Below are positions 1-11,769 of a stretch of 64,000 nucleotides of DNA, one piece after another. The notes below the pieces were generated by a model. It searched no databases, was not told where the DNA came from, and saw only the letters and a program-made list of their open reading frames with translations. Within the stretch, counting starts at the first letter, position 1. Every line of letters starts with the position of its first letter. The stretch is from Prostheceraeus crozeri (lineage: Eukaryota; Platyhelminthes; Polycladida; Euryleptidae): contig CAJQUW010013605.1 of the NCBI GenBank assembly GCA_907163375.1, forward strand, positions 62,001 to 126,000, read 5' to 3'. The translations under genes and the position numbers were made by a program.

Positions 1-1832
1 GACATTGAGCACGTTTAATTGTTTGCTTCTGCCAACGTATAATTATAAAATGCATCGAGGAAGAATGGAAAATGAGGATTATTGTTGAGGTAAAAGCAGC
101 TTAAGACAATGCATGGTTCTGTTAGATGTTGAGATATTCTCATAACGTTCTTCATTTAAATGAAGCGGTTCTTTAATGCCGACAGAGAATTCTCTATCAT
201 TCACTAAGGATTCCTTCATGAGGCCTTCTTATTTTTGGAAGCGTCTTTGTCACATGACTATAATCTAAAGCCAGGTGGCTGAAAGAACCCTTTTTAAAGA
301 ATAAAGAGTAATCTAGCTAATACTGTAAATGGGCAAGGTGCGCAACTCGAGTCATACGTGCATAATTTACGGGTCCTATCTTAGATGACAGCAAAAGAGC
401 TGACATCTGCTGCAATATATAGTTGTAGCTACAGTCACGAAATTAAACGAAGATGTCATATTATGTGTCCCACATACATTTGAAGATGCGCATCATGTAA
501 CCGGTATTATTTTATAATATATAGTCACTTATCGAAACTCATCAAAAATTCTGATTCACTGACTTGGCAAAACAAAATTATGTCAATCAAACGATTTTGT
601 CGACGAATTTTTAACGATTTCAGGGGAGAAAATATGATAAAAGTAACCACTTTGCTCCGTCACGTAGGAAATCGTAAGAAGGAATAAAGCACCTGCAATT
701 TGTCATTAATTTTCAATCTCAGCTTATTAAGGCATCTCAGTAGCTAAAGTTAGAGGGCTATATGTTGCTAGTCTTCTGATGAATTGCTGGATATGTCCCA
801 TAGAAGGATACGATTCAATTGCCGATCACCTGGCTTAAGCGCGCGCATGGGCCTGTAAATTTACTCAGCATGTGCTGCGCGTCCATGTGCAGCAAAGAAA
901 AAGAAGTTACAAGGAATTAGGTGGTAGCCGTATTCTCATTAATTAGAATAGCAGATGGAGTAAAATAATGTTCAAAATTGAAATGTGATATCTTACTTGA
1001 CGAGAAAATTACATTTAAAATCTTTATCGAGTTTGCTTATGAAAATTTGAGCGCTTTTCCCAGTGCTTTCGCCTTTCAACTTCATCATTTCAAAAAGAAG
1101 ATGATGTGAGACTTCTGACTTCAGAAGTGTAGACATTCCCATAACGAGTCTTACATATTGAACATAAATTTAATAAATTGACATATATCGTTTTTAATAT
1201 AACCCATGATTTGCCCTTAATTAAGAGGACAGGCAGAAATAATTGGTCGCGGAATCGCAACGTGTTCAAACTCTTGACTTATTTACGGGGGTGGGAGGGT
1301 CAGTCCATATTCCTCTTCACCACATTTTCACATTTATTGGATGATTTCGTTTGAATGGTATTAATTCATAAATGCTATTGAATACATGTATATCTAAAGC
1401 AATTATAGAGACAGTTCAAAAGAAAGGAGGTACAACAGTGTATGTATGAGGCACTTAAGATCAATATAATTTATCGTTCATGAAGAGCGCTTTTCGTTGC
1501 TATTTTCATCACGAAAGCGGCAGCACTTTTCTATTACGCTGAAATAATTGTTCTTATTAACTTAAGGTCACATCTCATCAATTGTCAGATGCAAAAATTA
1601 AGTTTTTAAACCAAAACTAAGTTTTTATCAACCAAAAGTATGCACCCCACTTTTAAGTGACATTTATGCAATTTATATTTTTAAGCCATGCAGTCACACA
1701 ACATGGGGAACTTCAAAAGTCGTAGATTATTTCGCCGAATACGTCTACTTCTTTTTGGAAAGTCTCTAGTAGACATTCCTCTTCAATATCTTCTCCTGTT
1801 CTTTGACATCATGAAAATATTCTCTACTGCTA
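1..1832. other. No gene recognised
   Basis: AT-rich sequence with no long frame, tRNA or clear terminal repeats that I could see. Confidence 0.5.
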
Positions 1833-2596
1833 CAAGGATGCGGAGTCGGAGTCCTATCAAATGATAGGACTCCAGACTCCGGCCTATAACTAGACCAGAA
1901 ACATAATACAAACAAATTATTTGTCCTCGTGCATATCTGTCACTGTCTTGATGTCAACTTTCTCCGTCAAACAAAAGTAAAGAGATACTGCAGTGCATGC
2001 AAAGCTTGTAATTGTTGATGGAATGAACCGAGATAGTGAAAAAAGGATTGTCTTTTCACTCGGTGATTTAGTAAGCCTTCCTAACTCGATCACACCTATG
2101 TACCAAAGGTCACATCAGAGACAAAAATGAAATGCTAGTTTGTCTGAGAACATTACCTCTTACCCTCACGTTAATCGTTTGTGATGTCTCCATCAAAGTG
2201 CATATTAAAATCGAAGGTGAACTCATAAGCTTATTTTTTGAAGAAGGATGGGTGATTTTCCTGTGTGGTAGAGACTAGAGGAAAACCGTGTAGGGCACAC
2301 ATCAACAAGATGGGAGGAGCCGAGTCGCATACATCCAACTTCAATTAGCGACATTTGATAAACTTTCATCGAAAATGATTGATAATTGATACAATGATCA
2401 CTAAAGATAGGTTCAGGTAAGCCTATATTGATCTATGATGCAGGTTACCAGTTTTTTCAAAAAACTAGGCTATATATACTTGCCACCCGGAGTCGGAGTC
2501 CTATCAAAGGCCGGAGTCCTATCAACCCCCGGAGTCGGAGTCCTATCAACCCCCGGAGTCGGAGTCCTATCAAAATGATAGGACTCCGCATCCCTG
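1833..2596. mobile_element. Non-autonomous DNA transposon with GGAGTC iterons (hAT-like), copy 1
   Basis: The ends read CAAGGATGCGGAGTC and, on the other strand, CAGGGATGCGGAGTC, a hAT-type terminus. Just inside both ends is the palindromic unit GAGTCCTATCA...TGATAGGACTC. About 700 bases of the interior match the copy at 37190-37883 in the same order, including GCAGTGCATGCAAAGCTTG and a CCCTCACGTTAATCGT stretch. I found no clean 8-bp target duplication. No coding frame. Confidence 0.72.
2487..2580. repeat. Short tandem array of CCGGAGTCGGAGTCCTATCAA units
   Basis: About four head-to-tail units of 18-24 bases at the right end of the transposon, varying by the presence of the GGAGTC doublet. 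They look like an amplified subterminal iteron; the second copy of the element lacks the amplification. Confidence 0.85.
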
Positions 2597-2908
2597 TTGC
2601 GTAGATGACGACAGCGTAGACCTTTTAGCGTAGGTCAGAGCTTTTTAAACACATGCACAAGTTACGCGAACCTAAAAAAGCCATCGTCATGATCTTAAAA
2701 TTCTATTCCAATTCCATAAAATGATGCAACCAAATAACTACTTGAAGATTATGGAATCCTAGTATCTTCTCGTAGTAGAATATGTAAAAAAGATCTGTAA
2801 TTCACAAACCTATAATTATCGATAAATAAGTCTGGAAGGATGAATCGTTGGTAGGCTATTGACTGAGAGCTGTTATTTCTGAATCGATTTTTCTCTGAAA
2901 TTGAATTA

Positions 2909-3132
2909 TCATCGTTCAAACGAAAAGCGAAAGCACTCGACCTATTCTTATAATCGTCTGTATTTGAAAAAAGTCTTTGCCAGAAACCCTTACAGTAATG
3001 ATTTCCCTAGTAAATTAATAAGAAGCTCTTACTTGGGTTTCTTGTAAATATTTTATTTAAATACAGAATAGAATACCTACAGACGATCATAAGATGGAGT
3101 GCTTTCGCTTTTCCCTTGAACGATGAAAATAA
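2909..3132. repeat. Imperfect inverted repeat
   Basis: The left arm contains CGTTCAAACGAAAAGCGAAA and ATAATCGTCTGTATTTG. The right arm is the reverse complement with small gaps (ACAGACGATCATAAG, GTGCTTTCGCTTTTCCC). It may be a short foldback element; no target duplication was seen. Confidence 0.6.
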
Positions 3133-3244
3133 TAACCTCCCGTGCATCGTCATCAACCATGAGTATTACTAAGTTGTCAAACCAAGGATACTTAGCTTGC
3201 AACAGAAGATAGTTTTCTGGAAAATTAAAAGTGAATGTATTCAT

Positions 3245-3605
3245 TCACCGCTACATCTTTTGCATGTCAATTTGATCTATCGTTTATTTAATTTCATTGT
3301 TGCTAATTGCATTCACGACATGGCTTAATAAGATGCTTTGGTGGACAATCGATCCCCGTTACTTGCATCAATGTCCACAGTCACAATTGTGACGTGTTAT
3401 TTATTCATTGATTATAATTGCTATGACAACTGATGTGTGGTGGTGAGGGTTTGACCCCTGCCAATTGACACAGTCGCATAAATGGCTCGTAGCTCAGTTG
3501 GCTAGAGCACAGGTCCAGTTAACGTTGGTCGTAGTTTCGAATCCTGCCAGCCGTACATCTTTTGCGTGGCAATTTGATCTATCGTTTATTTAATTTCATT
3601 GTCGG
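3245..3605 (+). repeat. Composite tRNA-derived SINE, copy 1
   Basis: Order of parts: a SINE tail (TTGATCTATCGTTTATTT, 3245-3300), a module of about 160 bases (3312-3470), a tRNA-like head (3482-3554) with box A GTAGCTCAGTTGG and box B TTTCGAATCC, and the same tail again (3555-3600). The tail-module-head-tail order suggests a tandem or composite unit. The second locus (35605-36300) shares module, head and tail in the same order. The head is not a convincing functional tRNA: stems are mismatched and the anticodon loop is short. Confidence 0.8.
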
Positions 3606-3699
3606 TAATTTCATTCATTCATAATTCTATATTTAAATCAAATGAAAATCAAGTTACACGTACAAGTTGCAGTCGTGGAAGCAAAAATAAGCAAGTTAT

Positions 3700-4500
3700 T
3701 TAATTTAATACATCTCGTGAAAACCAAAATTCATCGGAGTCATATAAACAAAGAATGATGACTTTCGACGAGTTGTCCTGATTTGAGGCACAATAAGACG
3801 ATTAAAACAGTCACTTTGACGAGGTAAGGACTGGTACAAGCAATGATGGGTCTTGAGACTTTCGAACAGCGATGAGGCAGTGTTCTTTCGTTTATCATCC
3901 AGCATTTCAAGACAGTCTTTATCGCAATCTTTGCCACAGATGATTCGGTAGGCGCTTCATTGAAGTCTCTCAATTTTTTCAGTCAGTGTCTTGGGCAAAT
4001 AAACGAACAATTTGGAGCACAATATTCAAGAAGAGGCCTAAGCAAGCTCTTATACACACATAAAAGTTCCTTCTTAGGTAGACAGGTTTTTAACAGCCTC
4101 AAACAATACGTTCTCTTTATGAAATTAAGTGTTGCATTGTCAAAATGCTCAGTCCACGTTAAGTTGCTAGAATACGTTATTCCCAAGATCTTATGTGAAT
4201 TAACAAAATCAATTTGCGGCAAAGGAAAAGGTTCGCAATTTACAGACTTGTTAACGAAAATACACTTTGACTTTAAATGATTGACAAACAAATTTACATT
4301 AGCAGCCCATTTCAAAATGTTATTGTACTCCTGTAAAACGTGCTCATTACTACTGTTTTTGTACAGTGGAACACAAACAGAAATGTCGTTATATATGTTT
4401 GACTATAACATAGTCTTGATTCACTGTTCGAAGACCTCCACATACACCATTGAACAATAATGGTCCAAAAACTTAGCCTTGACTTATACCGCACCCGAGG
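3700..4500 (-). mobile_element. LINE 3' fragment (Jockey/CR1-like reverse transcriptase C-terminus)
   Basis: Minus-strand frames encode KILGITYSSNLTWTEHFD, YKSLLRPLLEYCAPN and, in a neighbouring frame, PQIRTTRRKSSFF. These are the usual post-catalytic parts of a Jockey/CR1-group reverse transcriptase, in the right order. A degenerate catalytic motif region precedes them near 4390-4460. The copy is 5'-truncated and frameshifted more than once. The longest open piece is 3983-4315. Confidence 0.85.
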
Positions 4501-5013
4501 TTACACTAATAGCTTTGATAACAATTGTATCAACTCGAACACTTTGTACGATCAGGCAGATATACAGGGGCTCATGTATTATGATGTCATCGCAATACAT
4601 GAGTTAGTCCGCGACCGGATCGAAAAGAGTTGGCTGGGCCGGGAATTTCAAGTCCATGGTGCCCCGTCTGCAACAGGGAGACACGGGAAAGAGATTATGA
4701 ATTATCTCAGATAGTGCCTTTTTTTAGTTGATTGCATTTCAGCTCGCTGTAGTCATCTGAATCTTCCATCGAAAATCTTTTTCAAAGAAAATTAGTGTTC
4801 CACTGTCTTTGATCTTTTTTATTGGCCAAATCATTTGAAAACGAAAGATAGATAACCACTATTCTTAAGGTGAGTAAGACGTTAAATGATTTTTGTCACA
4901 GTTCCATTGAAAAAGGAGATCGTATAAATATAAGCATCATTGTTGAAAAAATAATCAACACCAATTCAGGGAATTGAAAAAAAATACAAGTTAAAAGTTT
5001 GCATCGATAATTT
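4500..5013. other. Intergenic, probable 3' flank of gene A
   Basis: A GC-richer stretch at 4610-4700 has an open frame that I do not recognise. 4818-4823 is AATAAA on the minus strand, 191 bases past the gene A stop, a candidate polyadenylation signal. Confidence 0.4.
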
Positions 5014-5144
5014 TTAGAGCAATTTGATTATAGCTCCATGACTGTCTTTCAGACAGATGCAGTTTCTCTTTGCCCCTTTATGAACGCAACTCCAAGTTTC
5101 TTTCAGGCTCTTGCAATCTCTTTTTCCTTCTCCTGCATCACAGC
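5014..5144 (-). CDS. Gene A terminal exon (last five cysteines, stop)
   Basis: Acceptor ATATTTTCAG, entry phase 1, stop TAA at 5014-5016. The split codon makes arginine, followed by CDAGEGKRDC, ETWSC, KRNCIC and a hydrophobic tail IIKLL. The coding part is 131 bases, exactly the length of the matching exon in gene B (20370-20500). A run of three x8 spacings between cysteines is its most regular feature. Confidence 0.87.
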
Positions 5145-8100
5145 CTGAAAATATGACATTTTTCTGATTAACTTGCAACATAAATTGTTTAAAAATTTAC
5201 TGGTCGAATGGCCACTTCCTGTTATTAATAATGACTCCTTGCAATGTTTTGCTTGGATTGTGCGCCATTTATGTAAGTTGCGATTAAATGAAATACTGAC
5301 GAACACCAATGATATTTTATTGACAGAATATTAATCACAATTTGCATGGTAGTTTATAAGGCAATATGCCTATCTAGGTGATGTTCAATTTTCAGCCCAA
5401 CCCTTTATCATGAACTATGAAAAGAAAGAGCACAGAGTATGCAGACTAAAGTACAAACGTCAAGTGCAAGAACTGCTATAGATTTAAATAGTGCAGGGAA
5501 ATATATAAACGACCACATAGAAATATGATGACATTAAATAAGTTGGCTGCAGGTGCAAGATCACGCATGTGGAGGACGCTTTTTCGATCATTTACAGACG
5601 CTTCCGTTTCTCTTTGAGCTGTAAGAGCATGTTTTGTTTATTTCACACACAGGGAAAAAGTTGAAGTGAGTATCCGGTAATTAAGCCCAGAAATGAGCGA
5701 ATAAACAATTTACTTATTTTGTAGGAGGTGGGCAGAGCACTCTTTAGATGCATGACCCTACAATTCAGCTGAATTTATTCATTTATGTAATTATAGTTCT
5801 TAGTAGTTCTCTATGCATTTAGCAGCACTTTACAGCTGTGATATTTCTGTATGTATGTCTTGTACTTATATACTATTATATTATTGAATTATTTTCTGCA
5901 ATAATTTTCAAAATGGCATCAAAGTACACACATGTTTTCATATAACATGATTGAATTTTATAGCATTTATGTCAATATTTATCAAAGCTCAAATATTGAA
6001 TGAATTGATGTGATTATGATTTTTCATTATGATTTAAGAAGGTATATAAATATTTTCTTTGTTTCCTATTTCTTGCTTTTATAATGTCCTTATGAATGAT
6101 AATTTTCTCATGATAAAAGATAAATAGGCATGAATGCATCATGAGGTATTCAGCTATAGATCCACTGCGATATATATGGCAAATGAAATTAGCAATGGCT
6201 AATCCTAGGCGAAACAATTAATAATTAATTAAATCACAAATCGCACTATTCAGCAAGTAAATGTAATTTTATTCAAACACTTCTGATACATAACATCTGC
6301 CAAAATTGATCAGCAAGTCTGATAGGTACATGCTTTAAACAACATAAACTACATGATGTTTACCCGCATTTAGGGTAATATTTGTTATCCTCAGTCTCCA
6401 ATGTTGAAGGTGATTTTATAAGGCCCATTTTTGAAAAAATAGTATTAAGCAATACATTTTCAAAAATGACTTGACTGCATCACTATGCAGATCGCCTTTT
6501 TGCCATAAATCAAAATTTGTATCAGCACAAGTATGCTAAATCGTTGAAAATCATTTAGAAACACCACGTAGAGTGAATTTGAACGATTTTACAAAAAAGC
6601 GAGCTGAAATTGCAATCAGTGCAATACCGTTTCACTAACCATAGACTACTATTTTACCTGAATAGGACTACAAAGGCTTGTTTCCTGAAACTTTTCATCG
6701 TGAGGTTATTTTGCAATTTGATATGCAATTCTTGGTGATGAATTTTGAGGTACACATACATGTATGTAGTTTGAGACATTGCTTGACAAGTAAGAAGGTA
6801 TTCCGATGAGTAGTATAAACGGAGAATTTCTCCAAAAACAAGCCTATTAATTCAATTGCAAAATTAATTCGAGAACTCAACGATTGACAGCGATCCATCA
6901 AATGAATGAAATTGTTAATTTACACCAGCATTCTAAAAAAAGAAGATATGACTCACGAATTTCCAAATTTTTTGCCCCAGATTCAGTGCATTTAAAGCGA
7001 TTGCAGCCTATCGTAAAAGCTTCCGAAGCCGGTAAACCTTCCGCTTTGCGAACAGTACAGCGTTTATGGGCATCATGAGTAACTGATTCTATTGCTTCCC
7101 GACGCTCAACTTTCTCTGGAAATAAGATTGACAATTGAAATGCATTGCTTCAAGCTATTGGTGTTGGTTTTAACCGGAGAGGTTATACTACTTATAAAGT
7201 AAGTAGGGAAGGCATACATATGTACATGAGTAGATAAATTTGATTACGGGAGTGACATCTCTCCCCTAACCTCTCTGGTTTTAACATACATTGTATTGAC
7301 TTACTTTCCCTAGAAATAAACAGCAGCAAGTCATTGAAATTCTTTGGTGGGTTTGTTAGCTTTGACAAATCTTTTGAGATTGCAGCAACAAGAAACTGCA
7401 TAACCTGAAACAATTTGCAAAAGTTTGTGACAATATTTAAATAACTGATGGGTATTACAGATTTTGATTTTCTCAAGTAGAGTTTATGAAAATGACACGG
7501 AGTCGGCTTTAAATATCCATGTATATAGTGCATTCAGACCTACTCGATGACCTGGTAGTCAAAAATTAAATTGATGTAAACGTTATGTCCAACTCTGCCG
7601 CTAGGCGGCCACAATTCGATGTCTTTAATTCCACTGCCGTGGATTGTTATTACAATTAATCTATTATATTATGATGAACCTTTAAGTGGAGACAAAAAGA
7701 AGTTTAAACATTCATATAATTCCAAGTTCGTGAAATTTGGCAGCAAATTATTTGATAAGCAGGAATTATTAGATAAAACATCGCAGTCAATATAATCATG
7801 CTTAACATGAAGTTTCTCTAATTTTCGACGAACTAATTTCGTTTCATTATTCGAAAATTTAATTGCAATTCTTGCAAACCATTTTATAGCACAGTCAGCG
7901 CTTCGGATGTCCACAACATCCATCTTCAGGGCAAAATTATGAAATTATATTACATGCTAACTTGATTCTAAATTCAACAACAATGAAACAAAATTAGTTT
8001 ATCGAAAATTAGAGAAGCTTTATGTTAAGCTTAATTATATTCACTGCGATATTTTATTTAATAATTCCTGCTTATCATATAATTTTGTAGAAAACAAATT

Positions 8101-11100
8101 GCGAATTATTGTGATCTTCTGTATTGGCCGATTGACTTATAGTGGGGTGTGTTATTATGATCACGCCTATGTCAACTATTTTTCATTAATCAGATGACTA
8201 AAAAAGATGCATTAGATTACTTTTTAATTTATCTTTGAATTATGAAACTCCTTTACATAAAAAAAGGAAATTGCTTTCTATGCATTTATGATGCACGCAA
8301 CGTTTGTAAATGGCGAAAGAATGCCTTTTTTGTGCCGAAATGAATTTCTCTGCCGGCCACATTTTGAAATATTTAATCGGTGCACTTCTTATCTTGACAA
8401 ATAGTTTCAGTTGATGACATGAATGGATTCTACAGATTTACACGAATTGAAAAGACAAACATTAAAAGCAGATTGATTACTTCGAAAAGGAACGACTGTT
8501 ATTTGTTGCAAAAAAGTGCTATGCACATACGACATCAGAAGTCAAACCTACATTGCGATCGCATTTATTTCCCGGAGTTTTGTACTACAAATAGTCGGAT
8601 TTGCCAACGGATGCACTCTTTCTGTATTCTGCATAGGGAGGCGTATTTAAAAACATGGGATGGTGCGTTTTAAAACACTTTAAAGCACTATCTTAAAACA
8701 TGTTCTTTGGTTCAAAAAGATCATTTTTAAGTTTTGTTTTTGAAGGAATGTCTCATATACAAACTAATGAATGTTGACTTAAATATAGTCGTAGTATGCT
8801 CACAAGTTCCATAATTGTCGTTTTTGTGTTTTGATGGATTTTACTAAATTGAGCATTTACGCAACTATGCGCAGCGCACACATTAGCGTAAAGCATGACT
8901 ATAATCAATCTAAGTTCTTAAATAAATAACAGCTCAAAAGACGGATCGTTCGACGATACTTCAAAATGTTTTTATATGAAAATAGAGAACGTCTTTTCAA
9001 ATAAGATATTAATCTAATTACTTCAACCGGTTTCGATTGGAGGACAGTGAGATGGGCTACTGGTCACAATCTTAAAAGATTAAAAGATCTTAGAAGATTG
9101 TGACCAGTAGCCCATCTCACTGTCCTCCAATCGAAACCGGTTGAAGTAATTAGATTAATATCTTATTTGAAAAGACGTTCTCTATTTTCATATAAAAAAT
9201 ATAATCAATCTAATATCAACTTGCTGTATATCAATCTACTTACTAATCCAACTGAATAGCTGCATTGCAGAAGAGACAAAAAATGATTGTTATAACATAA
9301 TGTTTCAAACTGCTTAAAAGACCAAGTATTAAAAACCATACATTTCAAGCCATACTTTGTATATGGTTTTGAAAATTGACAACAAAACTACGACTTTGAA
9401 CAGGAGTTATGATGTTCTTTATACGCATCGTTGTAAAATCTTGCTTTTTTAACAAAGTAACAAAGTTAACAAGTGCTTTCAAACATGTTTTTAACCGTAT
9501 TTATATGCATGTGCTAAACACATTTTTAGATGCGTCATGTTTTTAAGCTAATTGGAACTCCACTAATTTATGAGAAGGTATGAGATAGACAGGTTAAAAG
9601 TCACACTGATGCTATATTCAAGGTGAAAGCAGATTAAGACAAGTGAACCAGTAACCCTATGGCAATCCTATCCAATTTATCCATGGCTTGGTGGCAAGTG
9701 CGAATATTTAGAATATTTCCTAGAAATTGAGTGTGTGACAGCAAATAGGAACAGCATGATTTACAAATGCAACTTAGCAAACTTACGATTAGCATGTTAT
9801 CAACATTGTACATCAACACAGCTTTTTAGATTGACGATATATTTAACATACTGGACAATTGAAAAGAAACGACACAAAAGGCTGGAATCATATAAGCAAA
9901 AAAAAATTTGCAAAAGACTAATGATGCTTTTTCTTAATGCATTTAAAAAGGAATGATTCTAAAATGCTCTGCATGATGATTAATACACACAGAAATGCGA
10001 TTAGCAAGATAGCTGAAATCCACAAATTTACAATTGTATCATATTGATCACCATTTACTAGCGGATAATATTCAGCTTTCCTTCTTTGGTGACGTCAGGA
10101 TGTATTTCAAAATAATTAATGTGCTTATTTGATCAGCCTGATTCCAGATTGATATGTAGGCCTATATTTGATCACAATTAGCTGAATGAGTCTGATTAGT
10201 GAATCAAATGCGGCAAGACAAAAATGATTCCCTTAGGCGGCTTCTACTTTATACAAATAATGTTGACTGAAACATAATTACTTGTCTTTCCATAAAAATC
10301 TATGTAGCACATTGCTACATTGCTATCTATTTGCTTCTAAATATTATTAGTAGGCCTCCTAAACTACATCGAAGTGAATGAAATGTTGCACAATATGCTT
10401 CTTTTTGACATGCCACTTTACTATGCATTTTACATCGCTTTACACTTCTGCTTAGCGGCTACACAACAGTCACCACTTCAAAGACGTTGAAAAATTTCGA
10501 CTACCTGCGATAGTGCTCACTGCAAAATTGATTTGCGTAAAATTGAAAGAGATTATGAAGATAATGTCATGTGTGATGAAAAAAATAACCTTCTGCGGAT
10601 ACTAAATTGATTTATTACGATAACCAATATTTCGCCTTGCGACTTTGTCAAGGTTACAATAAGCAAAGCAGAGAGTGGTAAAAGGTGGGGCTTATTTAAA
10701 CAAACTTTGAGTACAACTAAAGGAGAAACATTAGCTTGGATGAACTCGTTAGATGACAATGTCTATATTTAGACCTTGACATCCGTTCATTAGGGAGCCT
10801 GTATGTTGCCGAATGTACATAGCTTCTAACGTGAGTCTCTTTTGAGTAGTATTCAATCCACGATGAAGTATCGTCCATGAAATAGGCTGCCAACAATTGG
10901 GATGATTCTGTAGATGTTGAAAAACAGTACTGTTATTCTGTGAGAGATGTTATTTTATCCTTGACTTGATGCAACGAGCTGACTCACCAATGTAAATAGC
11001 ACCGCATGTATTGCACACAATTTTATATATGATATTTTTTTGAGTGACACGAGTTACCTGATTTAGTTATAATGTCATGTGATTATTTAATCAATGAGTT

Positions 11101-11745
11101 TATCTTCTTTTGTAATTACTACAAAAGCGATTAAGTGTACATAGTCAAATGACACAATCATTGATGACTTCAAAGCTATATGGAACTCACATAATGCACA
11201 TCTTCCTTTGAAACTTTGTAGAAAGCTCCGTGTGACAATTTGGCCATTTGTCTGTAGTCGCCATCTGGACAAGGGTTTAAGTTGCAGCAGCCAGTCATGA
11301 TAACAATTAGAACGATACCCTTCTTTTTTACTTCCTCTTCTAACTCATTTATCCTTTCTTTGTCCTTAACCAAACCATCAGTGAAGATGATGAGTAAAGA
11401 CTTTTGTTTAGCGTGTTTTACTGCAGCTATTACACCAGAGACTGCCTTCTCTGGACAATCCCCGCCACCATGTACGTCAAGGTTAGCCACCGCGGCGTAG
11501 AGATCCCCAGCATTGTTGGTATTCAACAGCGGCCCAACAGTTGGGTCATTGAATGGAGAAACGATGAAATTTCCGAAGATGCTTCTCGTCTTTGCCCAAT
11601 GGTTCTCGATCAAATGACTAATGCCAGCTGCAGCCTGACGAATGTCAGAGCTCATTGATGAAGTTGTGTCAATGACGAATCCGAGTGATGGTTTTTCAGC
11701 AGTGGCAGAAGCGATGAGAGCAAAAATGAATAAAACAATCTCCAT
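5014..11745 (-). CDS. Gene A: secreted vWA-domain protein with eight-cysteine C-terminal module (spliced, 4 coding exons)
   Basis: Joined from 11191-11745, 7305-7404, 6957-7115 and 5014-5144 on the minus strand: 555+100+159+131 = 945 bases, 314 codons plus stop, all phases consistent. Residues 1 to about 16 are a signal peptide (MEIVLFIFALIASATA). About 20-185 form a vWA domain with a MIDAS-type DTTSS, a GGGDCPEKA motif and FTDG, the pattern of the hemicentin N-terminal vWA. Residues 238-302 carry eight cysteines spaced C-x17-C-x4-C-x11-C-x8-C-x8-C-x8-C-x-C. I do not recognise this module. The protein is probably secreted and metal-binding through its vWA domain; its partner is unknown. A paralogue (gene B) lies upstream on the same strand. 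A candidate polyadenylation signal (AATAAA on the minus strand) is at 4818-4823. The exon model is inferred from sequence only, but the match to gene B supports it strongly. Confidence 0.88.
5145..6956. other. Gene A intron 3
   Basis: AT-rich intron sequence between exons 3 and 4, with no recognised element or conserved frame. Confidence 0.6.
6957..7115 (-). CDS. Gene A exon 3 (first cysteines of the C-terminal module)
   Basis: This 159-base exon has the acceptor TCTTATTTCCAG and the donor GTGAGT. It enters and leaves in phase 1. It encodes a charged stretch beginning KVERREAIES, then HKRC, FTIGC and RFKC. The competing AG two bases further on would put a stop in frame, so the first AG is preferred. 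The intron separating it from exon 2 is only 189 bases. Homologous to gene B 27985-28134, with identical cysteine spacing. Confidence 0.85.
7305..7404 (-). CDS. Gene A exon 2 (end of vWA fold, linker)
   Basis: This 100-base exon lies between the acceptor TTGTTTCAG and the donor GTAAGT. It enters in phase 0 and leaves in phase 1. It encodes VMQFLVAAISKDLSKL and a PPKNFNDLLL segment. The start fits the last helix of a hemicentin-type vWA domain (KEDVHY joined to VMQFL). Exon 2 of gene B (30690-30819) encodes the same motif order with many conservative changes. Confidence 0.87.
7730..8092. repeat. Inverted repeat whose two arms share a reading frame
   Basis: The arms are about 7730-7862 (read on minus) and 7968-8092 (read on plus). 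Both read NNETKLV, RKLEKL, YI-CD and NNSCLS with mostly conservative differences between them. The minus frame continues to 7669 (VLSNNSCLSNNLLPN). I do not recognise the protein. It may be a transposon remnant duplicated head to head inside gene A intron 1. Confidence 0.65.
8110..8968. other. Gene A intron 1, nothing recognised
   Basis: AT-rich sequence with no supported feature. Confidence 0.5.
8969..9198. repeat. Perfect 105-bp inverted repeat with 20-base loop
   Basis: 8969-9073 is the exact reverse complement of 9094-9198 by base-by-base reading, with no mismatch or gap. The loop is 9074-9093. Each arm contains the block CGAAACCGGTTGAAG (on one strand) and runs into an A/T-rich end. Perfect identity means it is very recent, or a foldback artefact of library or assembly. 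It sits in gene A intron 1, so the pre-mRNA would form a strong hairpin. Confidence 0.95.
9199..10548. other. Gene A intron 1, nothing recognised
   Basis: AT-rich, with short spurious frames only. Confidence 0.5.
10549..11040 (-). mobile_element. Penelope-like element, 3' fragment with GIY-YIG endonuclease remnant
   Basis: On the minus strand 10749-11040 encodes a broken GIY-YIG domain: IIYKIVCNTCGAIYIGESAR at its start, later ISWTILHRG and TLEAMYIRQHTGSLMNG. This order (YKI-C-TC...YIGE...EA-YI) is that of Penelope-like element endonucleases. The adjacent 200 bases (10549-10748) look like the element's 3' region and contain TTGACAAAGTCGCAAGGCGA, which resembles a worn hammerhead core. It is 5'-truncated and lies in gene A intron 1, about 150 bases below the exon 1 donor. 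Confidence 0.78.
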
Positions 11746-11763
11746 CTTCTCTTTGAAAGTATT
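11191..11763 (-). CDS. Gene A exon with signal peptide and vWA domain
   Basis: The frame is open through the whole exon. Translation starts at the ATG at 11745, which begins a good signal peptide; the upstream in-frame TTG is not needed. A good acceptor (TTGGTTGCAG) ends at 11764, so the 18 bases 11746-11763 are probably 5' untranslated and a further 5' non-coding exon is expected upstream. The exon ends after CAT TAT at a strong donor GTGAGT (11190-11185), phase 0. Landmarks in the protein are FVIDTTSSM, a PFNDP loop, GGGDCPEKAV, LLIIFTDG and TGCCNLNPC. Length and motif order match the vWA domain of hemicentins. Confidence 0.92.
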
Positions 11764-11769
11764 CTGCAA

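Noticed and set aside
3482-3554. tRNA gene
   Set aside because: Good box A and B, but mismatched stems, a short anticodon region, and a repeated SINE tail on both sides; it is a SINE head.
4460-4714. Plus-strand gene overlapping the LINE
   Set aside because: Partly the shadow of the minus-strand LINE; no known motif.
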